Source: JBCBSZ01 sp039185015 (GTDB lineage Bacteria > Actinomycetota > Acidimicrobiia > Acidimicrobiales > Poriferisodalaceae). From it: a stretch of 64,000 bases of DNA. The notes beneath the pieces are model-generated. The model was not told where the DNA came from. It saw nothing but the letters and a program-made list of their open reading frames with translations, and did no database searches. Each line of letters opens with the position of its first letter. Position 1 is the first letter of the stretch. The DNA lies in assembly GCA_039185015.1 (NCBI GenBank), contig JBCDAU010000019.1, forward strand, positions 1-64,000. Direction: 5' to 3'. Positions 1 to 7,203 of this stretch are shown piece after piece. A program made the translations under genes and the position numbers.

Positions 1-141
1 AGAGGCGAGCCCGGGGCCCGAGCGGCCCGCAGGGCGAGCGGATGCGGAGTGCCGGCGAAGCCGGTCCGGAGCATCGAGGAAGCCCTGCCAGAGCGGGAAG
101 AACAGAGGCGAGCCCGGGGCCCGAGCGGCCCGCAGGGCGAG
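1..141. repeat. 38-bp direct repeat pair in intergenic DNA (1-38 and 104-141)
   Basis: Positions 1-38 and 104-141 are identical GC-rich 38-mers, 65 bp apart. Each copy contains a short foldable segment (GCCC-GCA-GGGC). Between them lies a perfect 5-bp hairpin, CCGGC-GAA-GCCGG at 52-64. The arrangement resembles a REP-type intergenic repeat at a gene 3' end, but the upstream gene is outside the window. No convincing gene lies between 1 and 273; reading frames through it are Arg/Pro-rich and have no ribosome binding site. Confidence 0.75.
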
Positions 142-273
142 AACTGATCGAGCGGGGTGTCCGGGGTCGTCCGGGCGCCCCGTTCGTCGCGTTCGGGGGC
201 CGAATAGGGAGAAGTCCGTATGGGCGTGAGGTACCTCATGGCCGGACACTGGGTTCACACCACAGGAGGACCC

Positions 274-438
274 ATGACCCCCATCGCCCACACCGATCAC
301 CTGCTCACCGTCGCTCATCAGCGCAATCACGAGCTGGCTCAGGCCGCGCAGCGTCACCGTTGGTGGCAGCTGTGGCGGCGACGGAGCACGACCGTGCCGG
401 TCGTGCGCTCGGAGCCGGAGGTGGCCCTCGCTGCCTGA
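274..438 (+). CDS. 54-aa hypothetical peptide
   Basis: A short gene with a textbook ribosome binding site: AGGAGG at 264-269, four bases before the ATG at 274. An in-frame ATG at 220 would add 18 residues but has no such site, so 274 is preferred. The product begins MTPIAHTDHLL, has a His/Gln-rich middle and a Trp/Arg cluster (HRWWQLWRRR), and carries no signal peptide or membrane segment. It is not recognised. The strong RBS is the main support; it precedes a LuxR-type regulator by 40 bp on the same strand, which may be coincidental. Confidence 0.55.
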   Translation: MTPIAHTDHLLTVAHQRNHELAQAAQRHRWWQLWRRRSTTVPVVRSEPEVALAA

Positions 439-465
439 CCCGACCCCGATCACGTCGGACGTCAC

Positions 466-471
466 TACCGT
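466..471 (+). promoter_or_regulatory. -10 box TACCGT, probable leaderless start of LuxR gene
   Basis: TACCGT is followed by 7 nt and then GTG at 479. The same TAnnnT spacing precedes many other genes here, which is why 479 rather than the in-frame GTG at 470 (inside the box) is taken as the start. Confidence 0.5.
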
Positions 472-478
472 GGAGGGG

Positions 479-3133
479 GTGACGTCCGATGCCGCGCGTG
501 CGAGGCCGATGGTGGGCCGGATCGACGAGCTCGGCGCCGCGCGTCGAGCCATGCGCTCCGACCGACCGGCGGTGATCGTGGTCGGGGGGACGGCGGGCAT
601 CGGCAAGTCGCGCTTCGTCGACGAGCTCCTCGTCGACGCTCCAACGGAGGCCACCGTCCTGACCGCACGGGCGCTCCCGTCGTCGATCGACCGGCCGCTC
701 GACGTCCTCCACCTCCTGCTCGGCGCCGACGAGGAGGAGATCGAGACGATCTCCCACGCGGTCACGGCGCTGGCGTGCCGGGCGGAGGGCCGCTCCGTCA
801 TCGTCGTCGACGACGCCCACTGGGCGGACGCCGCCAGCCTCGACGTGCTCGACCGGTTCACGGTCGAGGCATCGTCGACGTGGACCTTGGTCCTCGCGTA
901 CCGCCCGGAGGCGCTCAGCCGACGCCTCCCGACCGCCGAGCTGCTCCACCGACTCGAGCGTCGCGAGCAGGTCGTCCACGCCACCCTCGCCCCGCTCGAC
1001 ACCGCCACGACCCGGCAGCTGGTCGAGTCGATCGTGGGCGAGCGGGTCGACGGGCGGGCGGCCCGCGGCCTGTACGAACGGACCGGCGGCAATCCGCTCT
1101 TCATCGAGGAGCTCCTCCGCGCCGCCGACCTGACCGCGGCGCCCGATGCGACGCTGCCGTGGACGCTCGTCGATGCCATGCGGGCCTCGCTCGCCGATCT
1201 CGACGATGCCCAACGACGAGTCGTCGAGGCAGTCGCCGTGCTCGGTGCCGATGGCTCGTGGGAGTTGCTCGCCGGCCTGACCGAACTCGAGGACGGGCTG
1301 CTCGTGCGGAGCCTGCGACGGCTCGGTGAGCTCGGTCTCGTTCGCGAGGCGGGCGAGGATCGCTTCGAGCTCCGCCACAACCTGCTCGCCGAGGCCGTCA
1401 TCGACGGGATGCTCAGCCGCGAGGTGCGGTCCCTGCACGCCGCTGCCGTGGACGTCCTCCTGCAGTCCGACGAGGTCGACGCGGCCGCCGTCACGCGCCA
1501 CAGCGCAGCGGCGAACCGGGTCGATCTCCTCGTCGGCTACTCGATGCGCGGCGCGTCCCAAGCCCTCGAGGCGGGCTCGAGCTACCAGGCCTTGCAGCTG
1601 GCCGAGCTCGGTCTGGACGAGGAGCCGGACCACATGGGCCTGCTCGGTGTCGCCACCACCGCCGCGTGGCTCGTCGGTCTGCAGGCCGACGCGACCGGGC
1701 ACGCCCGGCGCTGGGAGTCGGTCGCTGCCGCCGCGGGCGACGTCGACCAGCGCGCGGCGGCGCTGCGCTGGTCGGTCCGCCTGGCCTGGGAGGCGCACGA
1801 TCCCGCCGAGCTCGACCTCGCCGATCAATTGGAGGCGCTGCTCCCCGACCTCTCGCCGGCCGAGCGGGCTCGCGCCACCGCAGCGCTGGCCCAGCACCAC
1901 ATGCTGAGCCACAACCTCGTCGACGCCGAGCGATGGGCCCTCATCGCCGAGGAGCAGGCCTCCGCCGTCGGGCTCGACGACATCGTGCTCCAGGCCCGAC
2001 TCGAACGTGCGTCGGCGCTGCTCTCCGGAGCACGACAGGAGGGCGCGGCCCTCCTCCACGAGGTCGTGGACGAGGCCGAGGCATCCGGCCATCACGTCTT
2101 GGCCGCCCGTGGGCTGTTCAACCTGCTCGGCCTCGGTCGGGTCCGGGCCACGGAACGTCGCGACCTGCTGCGCCGGCTGCGAGTCCAACTCGAGCGAGGT
2201 GGCTACGAGGCGATGGGCGGCTGGATGAGCTTCAAGCTCGTCGAAGCGGCGATCGCCGAGGGCGAGCTCGCCCGTGCCCGGGCGCTCGCCGCTCGCGAGC
2301 TGCCGGACGTGTACCACCCCGAGCGCCGGTTCGCCGAGGCATACCTCGCCCTCGAGGCCGGCGACGACCATCGGGCGACGCAGGTCCTCGACGAGATGGG
2401 TGAGGTCACCAAACACCGCACGGCCATGCAGTTGGCCCGGCTGGCGTTGGCCGCCCGCGCCGGAGACCTCGTGGGGGCACGCTCGCAGCTCGGCGAGCTC
2501 TTCGCCGAGTCCGACAGTGACGTGCAGCAGTTCGACACCGGCATGCACGTCTTCGACGACCTCATCGAGGCCGGGCTCGAGCAGGACGAGCTGCTCCATC
2601 TCCTCGACGTGCTGGCGTCCTTCGGCCCCGACTCGAGCCGCGACGCCGATCTCGCGGTGTGGCGAGCCGTCGTTCTCGGCGACGCCGCTCGCGCGGTCGT
2701 GGCCATCGAGTCCGAGGAGCTCGCCGCGATGCCCGCCCCCATGGCCTCGATGGAGGTCGCCGTCGCCGAGCTCGCTCACCGCGCCGGTCGAGACGGCGAG
2801 GCGAGGACTCTCATCACGAGGGCCATCGACCGGCTCGCAGGGTGGCCCGGTCCACGGCTCGAGCGAGCCCGCCGGGTCGACGAGCTGATCAGGGCCCGGG
2901 CCGTGGACGTCCCCTCCGAGGCGCCCGGCGACCTGACACCCCGCGAGGTCGAGGTGGTGCGCGAGATCTCGCGGGGCCGGACCAACGGTGAGATCGCCGC
3001 GGCGCTGTACATCTCACCGAAGACCGTGTCGGTCCACGTCTCGAACGTGCTGGCCAAGCTCGACATGTCGTCGCGCACCGAGGTCGCCGCGTGGGCGATC
3101 CGGACCGGACTGGTCGCCGACGTCGCTGCGTGA
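479..3133 (+). CDS. Large ATP-binding LuxR-family transcriptional regulator (LAL/MalT type)
   Basis: About 884 aa. An N-terminal AAA/NTPase module has a Walker A motif (GGTAGIGKS, Lys near residue 43) and a Walker B-like stretch (VIVVDDAHWAD, near 108-117). A long alpha-helical middle of TPR-like repeats probably senses a ligand or partner. The last ~65 residues form a LuxR/GerE helix-turn-helix (LTPREVEVVREISRGRTNGEIA...SPKTVSVHVSNVLAKL). Such proteins are cytoplasmic ATP-dependent activators. The target is unknown; the genes immediately downstream (small membrane protein, MFS exporter) are candidates by position only. The start at GTG 479 is chosen because TACCGT ends 7 nt before it; GTG 470 is the alternative. 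Confidence 0.9.
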   Translation: MTSDAARARPMVGRIDELGAARRAMRSDRPAVIVVGGTAGIGKSRFVDELLVDAPTEATVLTARALPSSIDRPLDVLHLLLGADEEEIETISHAVTALACRAEGRSVIVVDDAHWADAASLDVLDRFTVEASSTWTLVLAYRPEALSRRLPTAELLHRLERREQVVHATLAPLDTATTRQLVESIVGERVDGRAARGLYERTGGNPLFIEELLRAADLTAAPDATLPWTLVDAMRASLADLDDAQRRVVEAVAVLGADGSWELLAGLTELEDGLLVRSLRRLGELGLVREAGEDRFELRHNLLAEAVIDGMLSREVRSLHAAAVDVLLQSDEVDAAAVTRHSAAANRVDLLVGYSMRGASQALEAGSSYQALQLAELGLDEEPDHMGLLGVATTAAWLVGLQADATGHARRWESVAAAAGDVDQRAAALRWSVRLAWEAHDPAELDLADQLEALLPDLSPAERARATAALAQHHMLSHNLVDAERWALIAEEQASAVGLDDIVLQARLERASALLSGARQEGAALLHEVVDEAEASGHHVLAARGLFNLLGLGRVRATERRDLLRRLRVQLERGGYEAMGGWMSFKLVEAAIAEGELARARALAARELPDVYHPERRFAEAYLALEAGDDHRATQVLDEMGEVTKHRTAMQLARLALAARAGDLVGARSQLGELFAESDSDVQQFDTGMHVFDDLIEAGLEQDELLHLLDVLASFGPDSSRDADLAVWRAVVLGDAARAVVAIESEELAAMPAPMASMEVAVAELAHRAGRDGEARTLITRAIDRLAGWPGPRLERARRVDELIRARAVDVPSEAPGDLTPREVEVVREISRGRTNGEIAAALYISPKTVSVHVSNVLAKLDMSSRTEVAAWAIRTGLVADVAA

Positions 3134-3155
3134 GGGCCGCGGCTGAGCCCGTCGC

Positions 3156-3161
3156 TACGCT
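3156..3161 (+). promoter_or_regulatory. -10 box TACGCT, leaderless promoter
   Basis: TACGCT then 6 nt then GTG 3168; no Shine-Dalgarno sequence lies in between. Confidence 0.45.
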
Positions 3162-3167
3162 CGCATC

Positions 3168-3587
3168 GTGCTCGCCGGGATCCTCATCGCCGTCGTCGTG
3201 CTCGTCCTCGTGTTCACCGTCGCCGCCGCGCTGATCGGCCGCGAGACGCGGCTCCTCGCCGCCCGCGAGCATCGACCGACCTACCGGCTCCCCGATGCGG
3301 TCACCTTCGTGGCCGACCGTCTCCCCGAGCCCCACAGTGGCCGGCTGACCTACTCCGAGCTGAGCGACCTGCTGCAGATGCACATCGTGAAGCTGCAGGA
3401 CCAGGCCGAGACCGGGGTCGGGGCGGCTGCACCGGTCGTGACGGACGATCCGGGCGTGGTGGCGGTGGCGGCCGCGGCCGCCGAGCAGGGCCTCGACGTC
3501 CCGCTCGACACGGTGATGGCCACGATGAGCCTCCAGCTCGACTACCTCAAGGCACTGGGCGCGCTCGAGCACGTCGACGACGCATGA
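3168..3587 (+). CDS. Membrane-anchored hypothetical protein (139 aa)
   Basis: Residues 2-23 form one hydrophobic helix (LAGILIAVVVLVLVFTVAAAL) followed by a soluble domain. The domain includes a predicted helical stretch (LTYSELSDLLQMHIVKLQDQ) and an Ala-rich segment. The topology suggests a single-pass protein with its domain in the cytoplasm. The family is not recognised. It starts at GTG 3168 behind its own TACGCT box, and its stop overlaps the ATG of the MFS gene (ATGA), so the two are probably translated together. Confidence 0.7.
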   Translation: MLAGILIAVVVLVLVFTVAAALIGRETRLLAAREHRPTYRLPDAVTFVADRLPEPHSGRLTYSELSDLLQMHIVKLQDQAETGVGAAAPVVTDDPGVVAVAAAAAEQGLDVPLDTVMATMSLQLDYLKALGALEHVDDA

Positions 3588-4783
3588 TCTCCGAGCGCCG
3601 ACGACAGCTGGCGCTCGTCATGTTGGCGGCGGCGGTCGCCCAGAGCTTCGGCCGCTTCACCTGGGCGCTCCTGTTGCCCGCCGTCGAGGACGAGCTGCTC
3701 TCGTCCTACGGGGCGGCCGGCACCCTGGGCACCACCAACGTCGCCGCGTACCTGGCCGGCACCGCCCTCGTCGGGTTGATCTCGGCCCGGTTCCTCCCGA
3801 CGACCCTCGTCCGGATCGGCCTGGCGTTGTCCAGCACCGGGCTGCTCGTGCTCAGCCTCGCCAACGGCTTCGGGGTCCTCTTCGTGGGGCAGGTGCTCAC
3901 CGGGCTCGGCGGCGCGCTGATCTGGATCCCGTCGCCGGGCCTCGCCGCCACCGTCATGCCCCCGGAGAAGCGGGGGGTCGCCATGGGCATGGTGAGCGCC
4001 GGGATCGGCACGGGCATCTTCGTCACGAGCCAAGCCGCCGCCCTCCTCCGGTGGATCGCGGGCGACGACTCGTGGCGCCTGCTCTGGGCGGCCGAGGCGG
4101 CCGTCGGTCTCGCCGCGCTGCTCGCCGTGCACCGCTGGCTCGTCGACGACGCCGAGGCCGAGGGGCCGAGCGACGTCCGCTTCGACGCCGTGCGACGGGT
4201 GCCGGGCTGGGTGGGCTTGACGATCGCCTACGGCGCCTTCGGACTCGGGTACTCGATCTTCATCAACTACTTCGTCGCTGCGCTCGAGGAGGACGCCGGG
4301 TTCTCGGCGTCCCACGCCTCGTTCTCGTACTCGGTGCTCGGCGTAGCGGTCATCGCCGGCGGGCTGGTGCTGGGTCGCCTGTCCGATCGACGAGGTCGGC
4401 GGGTCACCCTGGTCGGCGCCTTCACGGTGATGGCCGCGGTGACGTTGGCGCCGGTCCTCGGTGTCGAGCCGTTCGTCACGTTGGCCGCGCTGTGCTTCGG
4501 CTTGGTCTTCGCCGGCATCCCGGCCGTGATCGCCGCCGCCGTGCGAGACGATCTCGATCCCCGGTCCTTCGGCGCGGCGTTCGGCGCGCTGACGCTCGCG
4601 TTCGGCTTCGGGCAGGTCCTCGGCCCGCAGCTCGGCGGATCGATCGCCGACGCGACCGGCAGCTTCGACCTGGCCTTCGTCGTGTCGGCCGCGGCGGCCC
4701 TCCTCGGCGCGATCGGTGCCGCCCTCATGCCGCGCCGCCCCGCACCGGCGGGCGCCGATCAGCCCGCCGGTTCGAACAGGTAG
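3584..4783 (+). CDS. MFS transporter
   Basis: 399 aa, polytopic throughout, about 12 predicted transmembrane helices, the usual size for a major facilitator. The loop after TM8 has the basic MFS signature (GRLSDRRGRRVT), the second-half equivalent of motif A. The early segment RFTWALLLPAVEDELLSSYGAAGTLGTTN is typical of sugar or drug proton antiporters of the YbfB/CynX kind. The substrate cannot be read. It is coupled to the preceding membrane protein by a 4-nt overlap. Its last 25 bp overlap the 3' end of the convergent FkbM gene. Confidence 0.88.
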   Translation: MISERRRQLALVMLAAAVAQSFGRFTWALLLPAVEDELLSSYGAAGTLGTTNVAAYLAGTALVGLISARFLPTTLVRIGLALSSTGLLVLSLANGFGVLFVGQVLTGLGGALIWIPSPGLAATVMPPEKRGVAMGMVSAGIGTGIFVTSQAAALLRWIAGDDSWRLLWAAEAAVGLAALLAVHRWLVDDAEAEGPSDVRFDAVRRVPGWVGLTIAYGAFGLGYSIFINYFVAALEEDAGFSASHASFSYSVLGVAVIAGGLVLGRLSDRRGRRVTLVGAFTVMAAVTLAPVLGVEPFVTLAALCFGLVFAGIPAVIAAAVRDDLDPRSFGAAFGALTLAFGFGQVLGPQLGGSIADATGSFDLAFVVSAAAALLGAIGAALMPRRPAPAGADQPAGSNR

Positions 4784-5931
4784 GTCGGGTCCGAGGCGAG
4801 GGAGACGCCGTCGGTGGCGTAGCCCAGGGGAGCGAGGGCCGCCCGCAGCGAGCGGAGGGCGTCGTCGTCATGGGCCTCGGCGAGCACGAGCGGTCGGGAC
4901 TCACGCAGGAGCCGCTCGGCTCCGGCCAGCACGTCGCGCTCCGCCCCCTCGACGTCGACCTTCACGAGGTCGGCCCGCCGGACCAGGTCGTCGAGTCGAT
5001 GGACGTCGACCGTGCCCGTGCCGGGAAGGAGCCGAGTGGCCCCCGTGTTCTCGGGGTCGATGGCGAGCTGGGCCCGACCGGTGCTCGCTCCGGCGCCGCC
5101 GGCGACGACGGCGACCCGCTCGGCGAGGCCGTTGCGGACGACGTTGGCCTCGAGCAGGCGCCTGCTCGCCGGGTTCGGCTCGATGGCGACGACCCGATGG
5201 CCCAGCGCCGCGAGGGCGATGGCGTGGTTGCCGATGTGCGCGCCCACGTCGACGACGTCCGCGCCGGGTGGGAGCCGCCGGGCGATGCCGTCGAGCAGGT
5301 CCGCCTCGTAGGGACGCCCGGTCAGCACGATCTCGCGACCGACGAACTCGTTCCGGTCGACCTCGAGCTCGTACTGGCGCCCGGCCACCTCGAGCTGGAC
5401 CGCGGTGCGGCCCGCACCGACCTCCCGACGGATCGGGAGCCGGCAGTGGTGCGCGTGCCAGAGGTCGACGAGGTCCGGGTCGGGACTCGGCATCGGTACC
5501 AGCGGCGTGCGCACCAGACCGAGCGCCCGAACGAGCAGGTCGGCGACCTGTGCCGGGTCGACGAGGAGCGCCTCGAAGTCGACCGAGATGGGCGCCACGC
5601 GCCGCTGGTCCCACCAGCGCGCCCAACGGGCCCGATCGGCCAGCAGGATGCCGAGGCGACGGTTGACCTCGACCGCGTCGTAGCGGTGGCCGCCAGCCGG
5701 TAGCTCGTCGTGCAGCCAGCGGAGCGCCTGCCGGGTGGGGTCGAGCCGGGTGACGAAGATCATGACGCCGAGGCGGTCCCCGGACGCCAGCCGCCCGTCG
5801 AGTTCGGCGAGGGCGCCGGCGGACATGGCGAGGAGCTCGCGCCCGGGACTCAACTCGACCCCGTCCAGCGCGGATCGGACCTCATCGCCTCCGCCCGCGG
5901 GAGATACGCCGAGCACGTCGAGCACCGCCAT
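4759..5931 (-). CDS. FkbM-family methyltransferase with N-terminal sulfotransferase-like remnant
   Basis: About 390 aa. The C-terminal half (~180-390) is an FkbM SAM-dependent O-methyltransferase: glycine-rich SAM loop VVDVGAHIGNHAIAL near 227-240, VVAIEPNP, and the KVDVEGAE motif. The first ~140 residues match the end of an Stf0-type sulfotransferase: VMIFVTRLDPTRQALRW near 56-72, then RWARWWDQRRVAPISVDFEALLVDP near 102-126. The N-terminal PAPS-binding P-loop is absent in every possible upstream extension, which would run antisense through the divergent genes. Start: ATG 5931 has GGAGG 12 nt upstream; GTG 5973 is also possible. Probably methylates a glycan or glycolipid; the substrate is unknown. 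Confidence 0.75.
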   Translation of the reverse strand: MAVLDVLGVSPAGGGDEVRSALDGVELSPGRELLAMSAGALAELDGRLASGDRLGVMIFVTRLDPTRQALRWLHDELPAGGHRYDAVEVNRRLGILLADRARWARWWDQRRVAPISVDFEALLVDPAQVADLLVRALGLVRTPLVPMPSPDPDLVDLWHAHHCRLPIRREVGAGRTAVQLEVAGRQYELEVDRNEFVGREIVLTGRPYEADLLDGIARRLPPGADVVDVGAHIGNHAIALAALGHRVVAIEPNPASRRLLEANVVRNGLAERVAVVAGGAGASTGRAQLAIDPENTGATRLLPGTGTVDVHRLDDLVRRADLVKVDVEGAERDVLAGAERLLRESRPLVLAEAHDDDALRSLRAALAPLGYATDGVSLASDPTYLFEPAG

Positions 5932-6005
5932 CGTCGGTCCCGTCGGCCTCCGGTCCGTGGCGTGAAGGAGCACGGCCGATGCGGCCAGGTGCCAGCCGGA
6001 CGACG

Positions 6006-6011
6006 TACCCT
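6006..6011 (+). promoter_or_regulatory. -10 box TACCCT, leaderless promoter
   Basis: TACCCT, 7 nt, then GTG 6019. It sits in the short gap divergent to the FkbM gene. Confidence 0.5.
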
Positions 6012-6018
6012 GACCCGC

Positions 6019-6246
6019 GTGGAACGTCCCCGGGAGTTCGAGCACCAGCGCTTCGTCGGTGACAAGCGCAGCCAGATCGTCTACGACCTCGAGCAGCTCG
6101 AGGACGACGAGCACGGAGAGCTCATCGCCGAGCTGATGGCCGCCGAGACGTACCAGAGCTTCGGGCCCGACACCCTCGCCGAGGCCCGCAACCGGGGGTA
6201 TCGCCTGTCGCGGATGTGCGACCGCCAGGTGGCGGCGAAGGGCTGA
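6019..6246 (+). CDS. Small conserved-looking hypothetical protein (75 aa)
   Basis: Starts VERPREFEHQRFVGDKRSQIVYDLE and is rich in charged residues, with a predicted helical body (DDEHGELIAELMAAETYQSF) and a basic tail (GYRLSRMCDRQVAAKG). No signal or membrane segment. GTG 6019 is chosen because TACCCT ends 7 nt before it and because frames further upstream are antisense to the FkbM gene. The family is not recognised. An alpha/beta-hydrolase-fold gene begins 7 nt after its stop, so the two are likely co-transcribed. Confidence 0.7.
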   Translation: MERPREFEHQRFVGDKRSQIVYDLEQLEDDEHGELIAELMAAETYQSFGPDTLAEARNRGYRLSRMCDRQVAAKG

Positions 6247-6253
6247 TCCTGCG

Positions 6254-7027
6254 GTGGCGGCCATCGACGAGCTCGTGCTCGACGTCGATGGCGCGCGCCT
6301 GACCGGACATCTCGCCCGGCCGACCCGGCCGGCCATGGGCGCGCTGCCGGGCCTGGTGCTGTGCCACGGCTTGCCGAGTCGCGATCCGCAGCTCAGCGAC
6401 AGCGACACCTATGAGCAGCTCGCCGACCGGGTCGCCGACGACGTCGGCTACGTGGTGGCCGCCATCACCCTCCGCGGGTGCGGGACGAGCGAGGGCGACT
6501 TCTCACTGGGCGGCTGGACCCGCGACATCGACGCCGCCGTCGCGCACCTCCTCGACGAGCAGGCCGCGTCCTCGGTCCTGCTCGTCGGCGCTGCGACCGG
6601 CGGCTCGGTCGCGATCTGTGCCGGCGCGGCCAATCCCGCCGTGCGCGGGGTCGCGACGCTCGCCGCACGAGCCGACTTCGACGACTGGGCCGCCCACCCC
6701 CGTCGGTTCCTGGAGCACGCCCGCCGGATCGGGGTGGTCCGTCAGCCCGGGTTCCCGCCCGTGTTCGACAGCTGGGCCGCCGAGCTGCGGGCCTACCGCC
6801 CGATCGACGCCGTGCGTCGGCTGGGGAGCCGGGACCTCATGCTCGTCCACGGTGACGAGGACAAGCTCGTCCCGCTCGCCGACGCCCGCCGCCTGGCCGA
6901 CGCCCACGGTGCTGCCGAGCTGAAGACGGTGCCGGGTGCCGGACACCGCCTCCGCGACGACCCACGGGTGCTGGCGCTGCTGATCGGCTGGCTCGACCGA
7001 CTCCGAGCCGAGCTCCCCGTCCGCTGA
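6254..7027 (+). CDS. Alpha/beta-hydrolase-fold protein lacking the nucleophile serine
   Basis: 257 aa, full length for a small alpha/beta hydrolase. Oxyanion-side motif VLCHGLPS near the start; the Asp region is VHGDEDKLVPLADA and the His region VPGAGHRLRDD, both in the right order and spacing. The nucleophile elbow, normally G-x-S-x-G-G, reads G-A-A-T-G-G near residues 115-120, so the serine is alanine. The codon is gct in otherwise intact sequence, so this is not a frameshift. Probably a non-hydrolytic family member or an enzyme with altered chemistry. GTG start at 6254, close behind the previous gene. Confidence 0.8.
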   Translation: MAAIDELVLDVDGARLTGHLARPTRPAMGALPGLVLCHGLPSRDPQLSDSDTYEQLADRVADDVGYVVAAITLRGCGTSEGDFSLGGWTRDIDAAVAHLLDEQAASSVLLVGAATGGSVAICAGAANPAVRGVATLAARADFDDWAAHPRRFLEHARRIGVVRQPGFPPVFDSWAAELRAYRPIDAVRRLGSRDLMLVHGDEDKLVPLADARRLADAHGAAELKTVPGAGHRLRDDPRVLALLIGWLDRLRAELPVR

Positions 7028-7089
7028 GTCGCCGGGCGAGAGCTCACGGCGCCGCCGCAGCCGCTTCAGCGGCGAGGACCTGGGGAGGA

Positions 7090-7113
7090 GGCGTGGGCTC
7101 CGGGACCCACGCC
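7090..7113. terminator. Hairpin GGCGTGGG/CCCACGCC, copy 1
   Basis: Perfect 8-bp stem (7090-7097 with 7106-7113) and an 8-nt loop, lying 62 bp after the alpha/beta-hydrolase stop. No U-tract, as usual in very GC-rich genomes. Its symmetry would let it serve both convergent genes. Confidence 0.6.
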
Positions 7114-7169
7114 GGGCGAGAGCTCACGGCGCCGCCGCAGCCGCTTCAGCGGCGAGGACCTGGGGAGGA

Positions 7170-7193
7170 GGCGTGGGCTCCGGGACCCACGCC
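7170..7193. terminator. Hairpin GGCGTGGG/CCCACGCC, copy 2
   Basis: Exact duplicate of the hairpin at 7090-7113, shifted by the 80-bp repeat unit and placed 10 bp from the end of the minus-strand chemoreceptor gene. Confidence 0.6.
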
Positions 7194-7203
7194 GGGCGAG
7201 AGC

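Noticed and set aside
305..2779. 824-codon open frame antisense to the LuxR regulator
   Set aside because: His/Glu/Gly/Arg-rich composition typical of the complementary strand of GC-rich coding DNA; no RBS or domain, while the opposite strand has intact Walker and HTH motifs.
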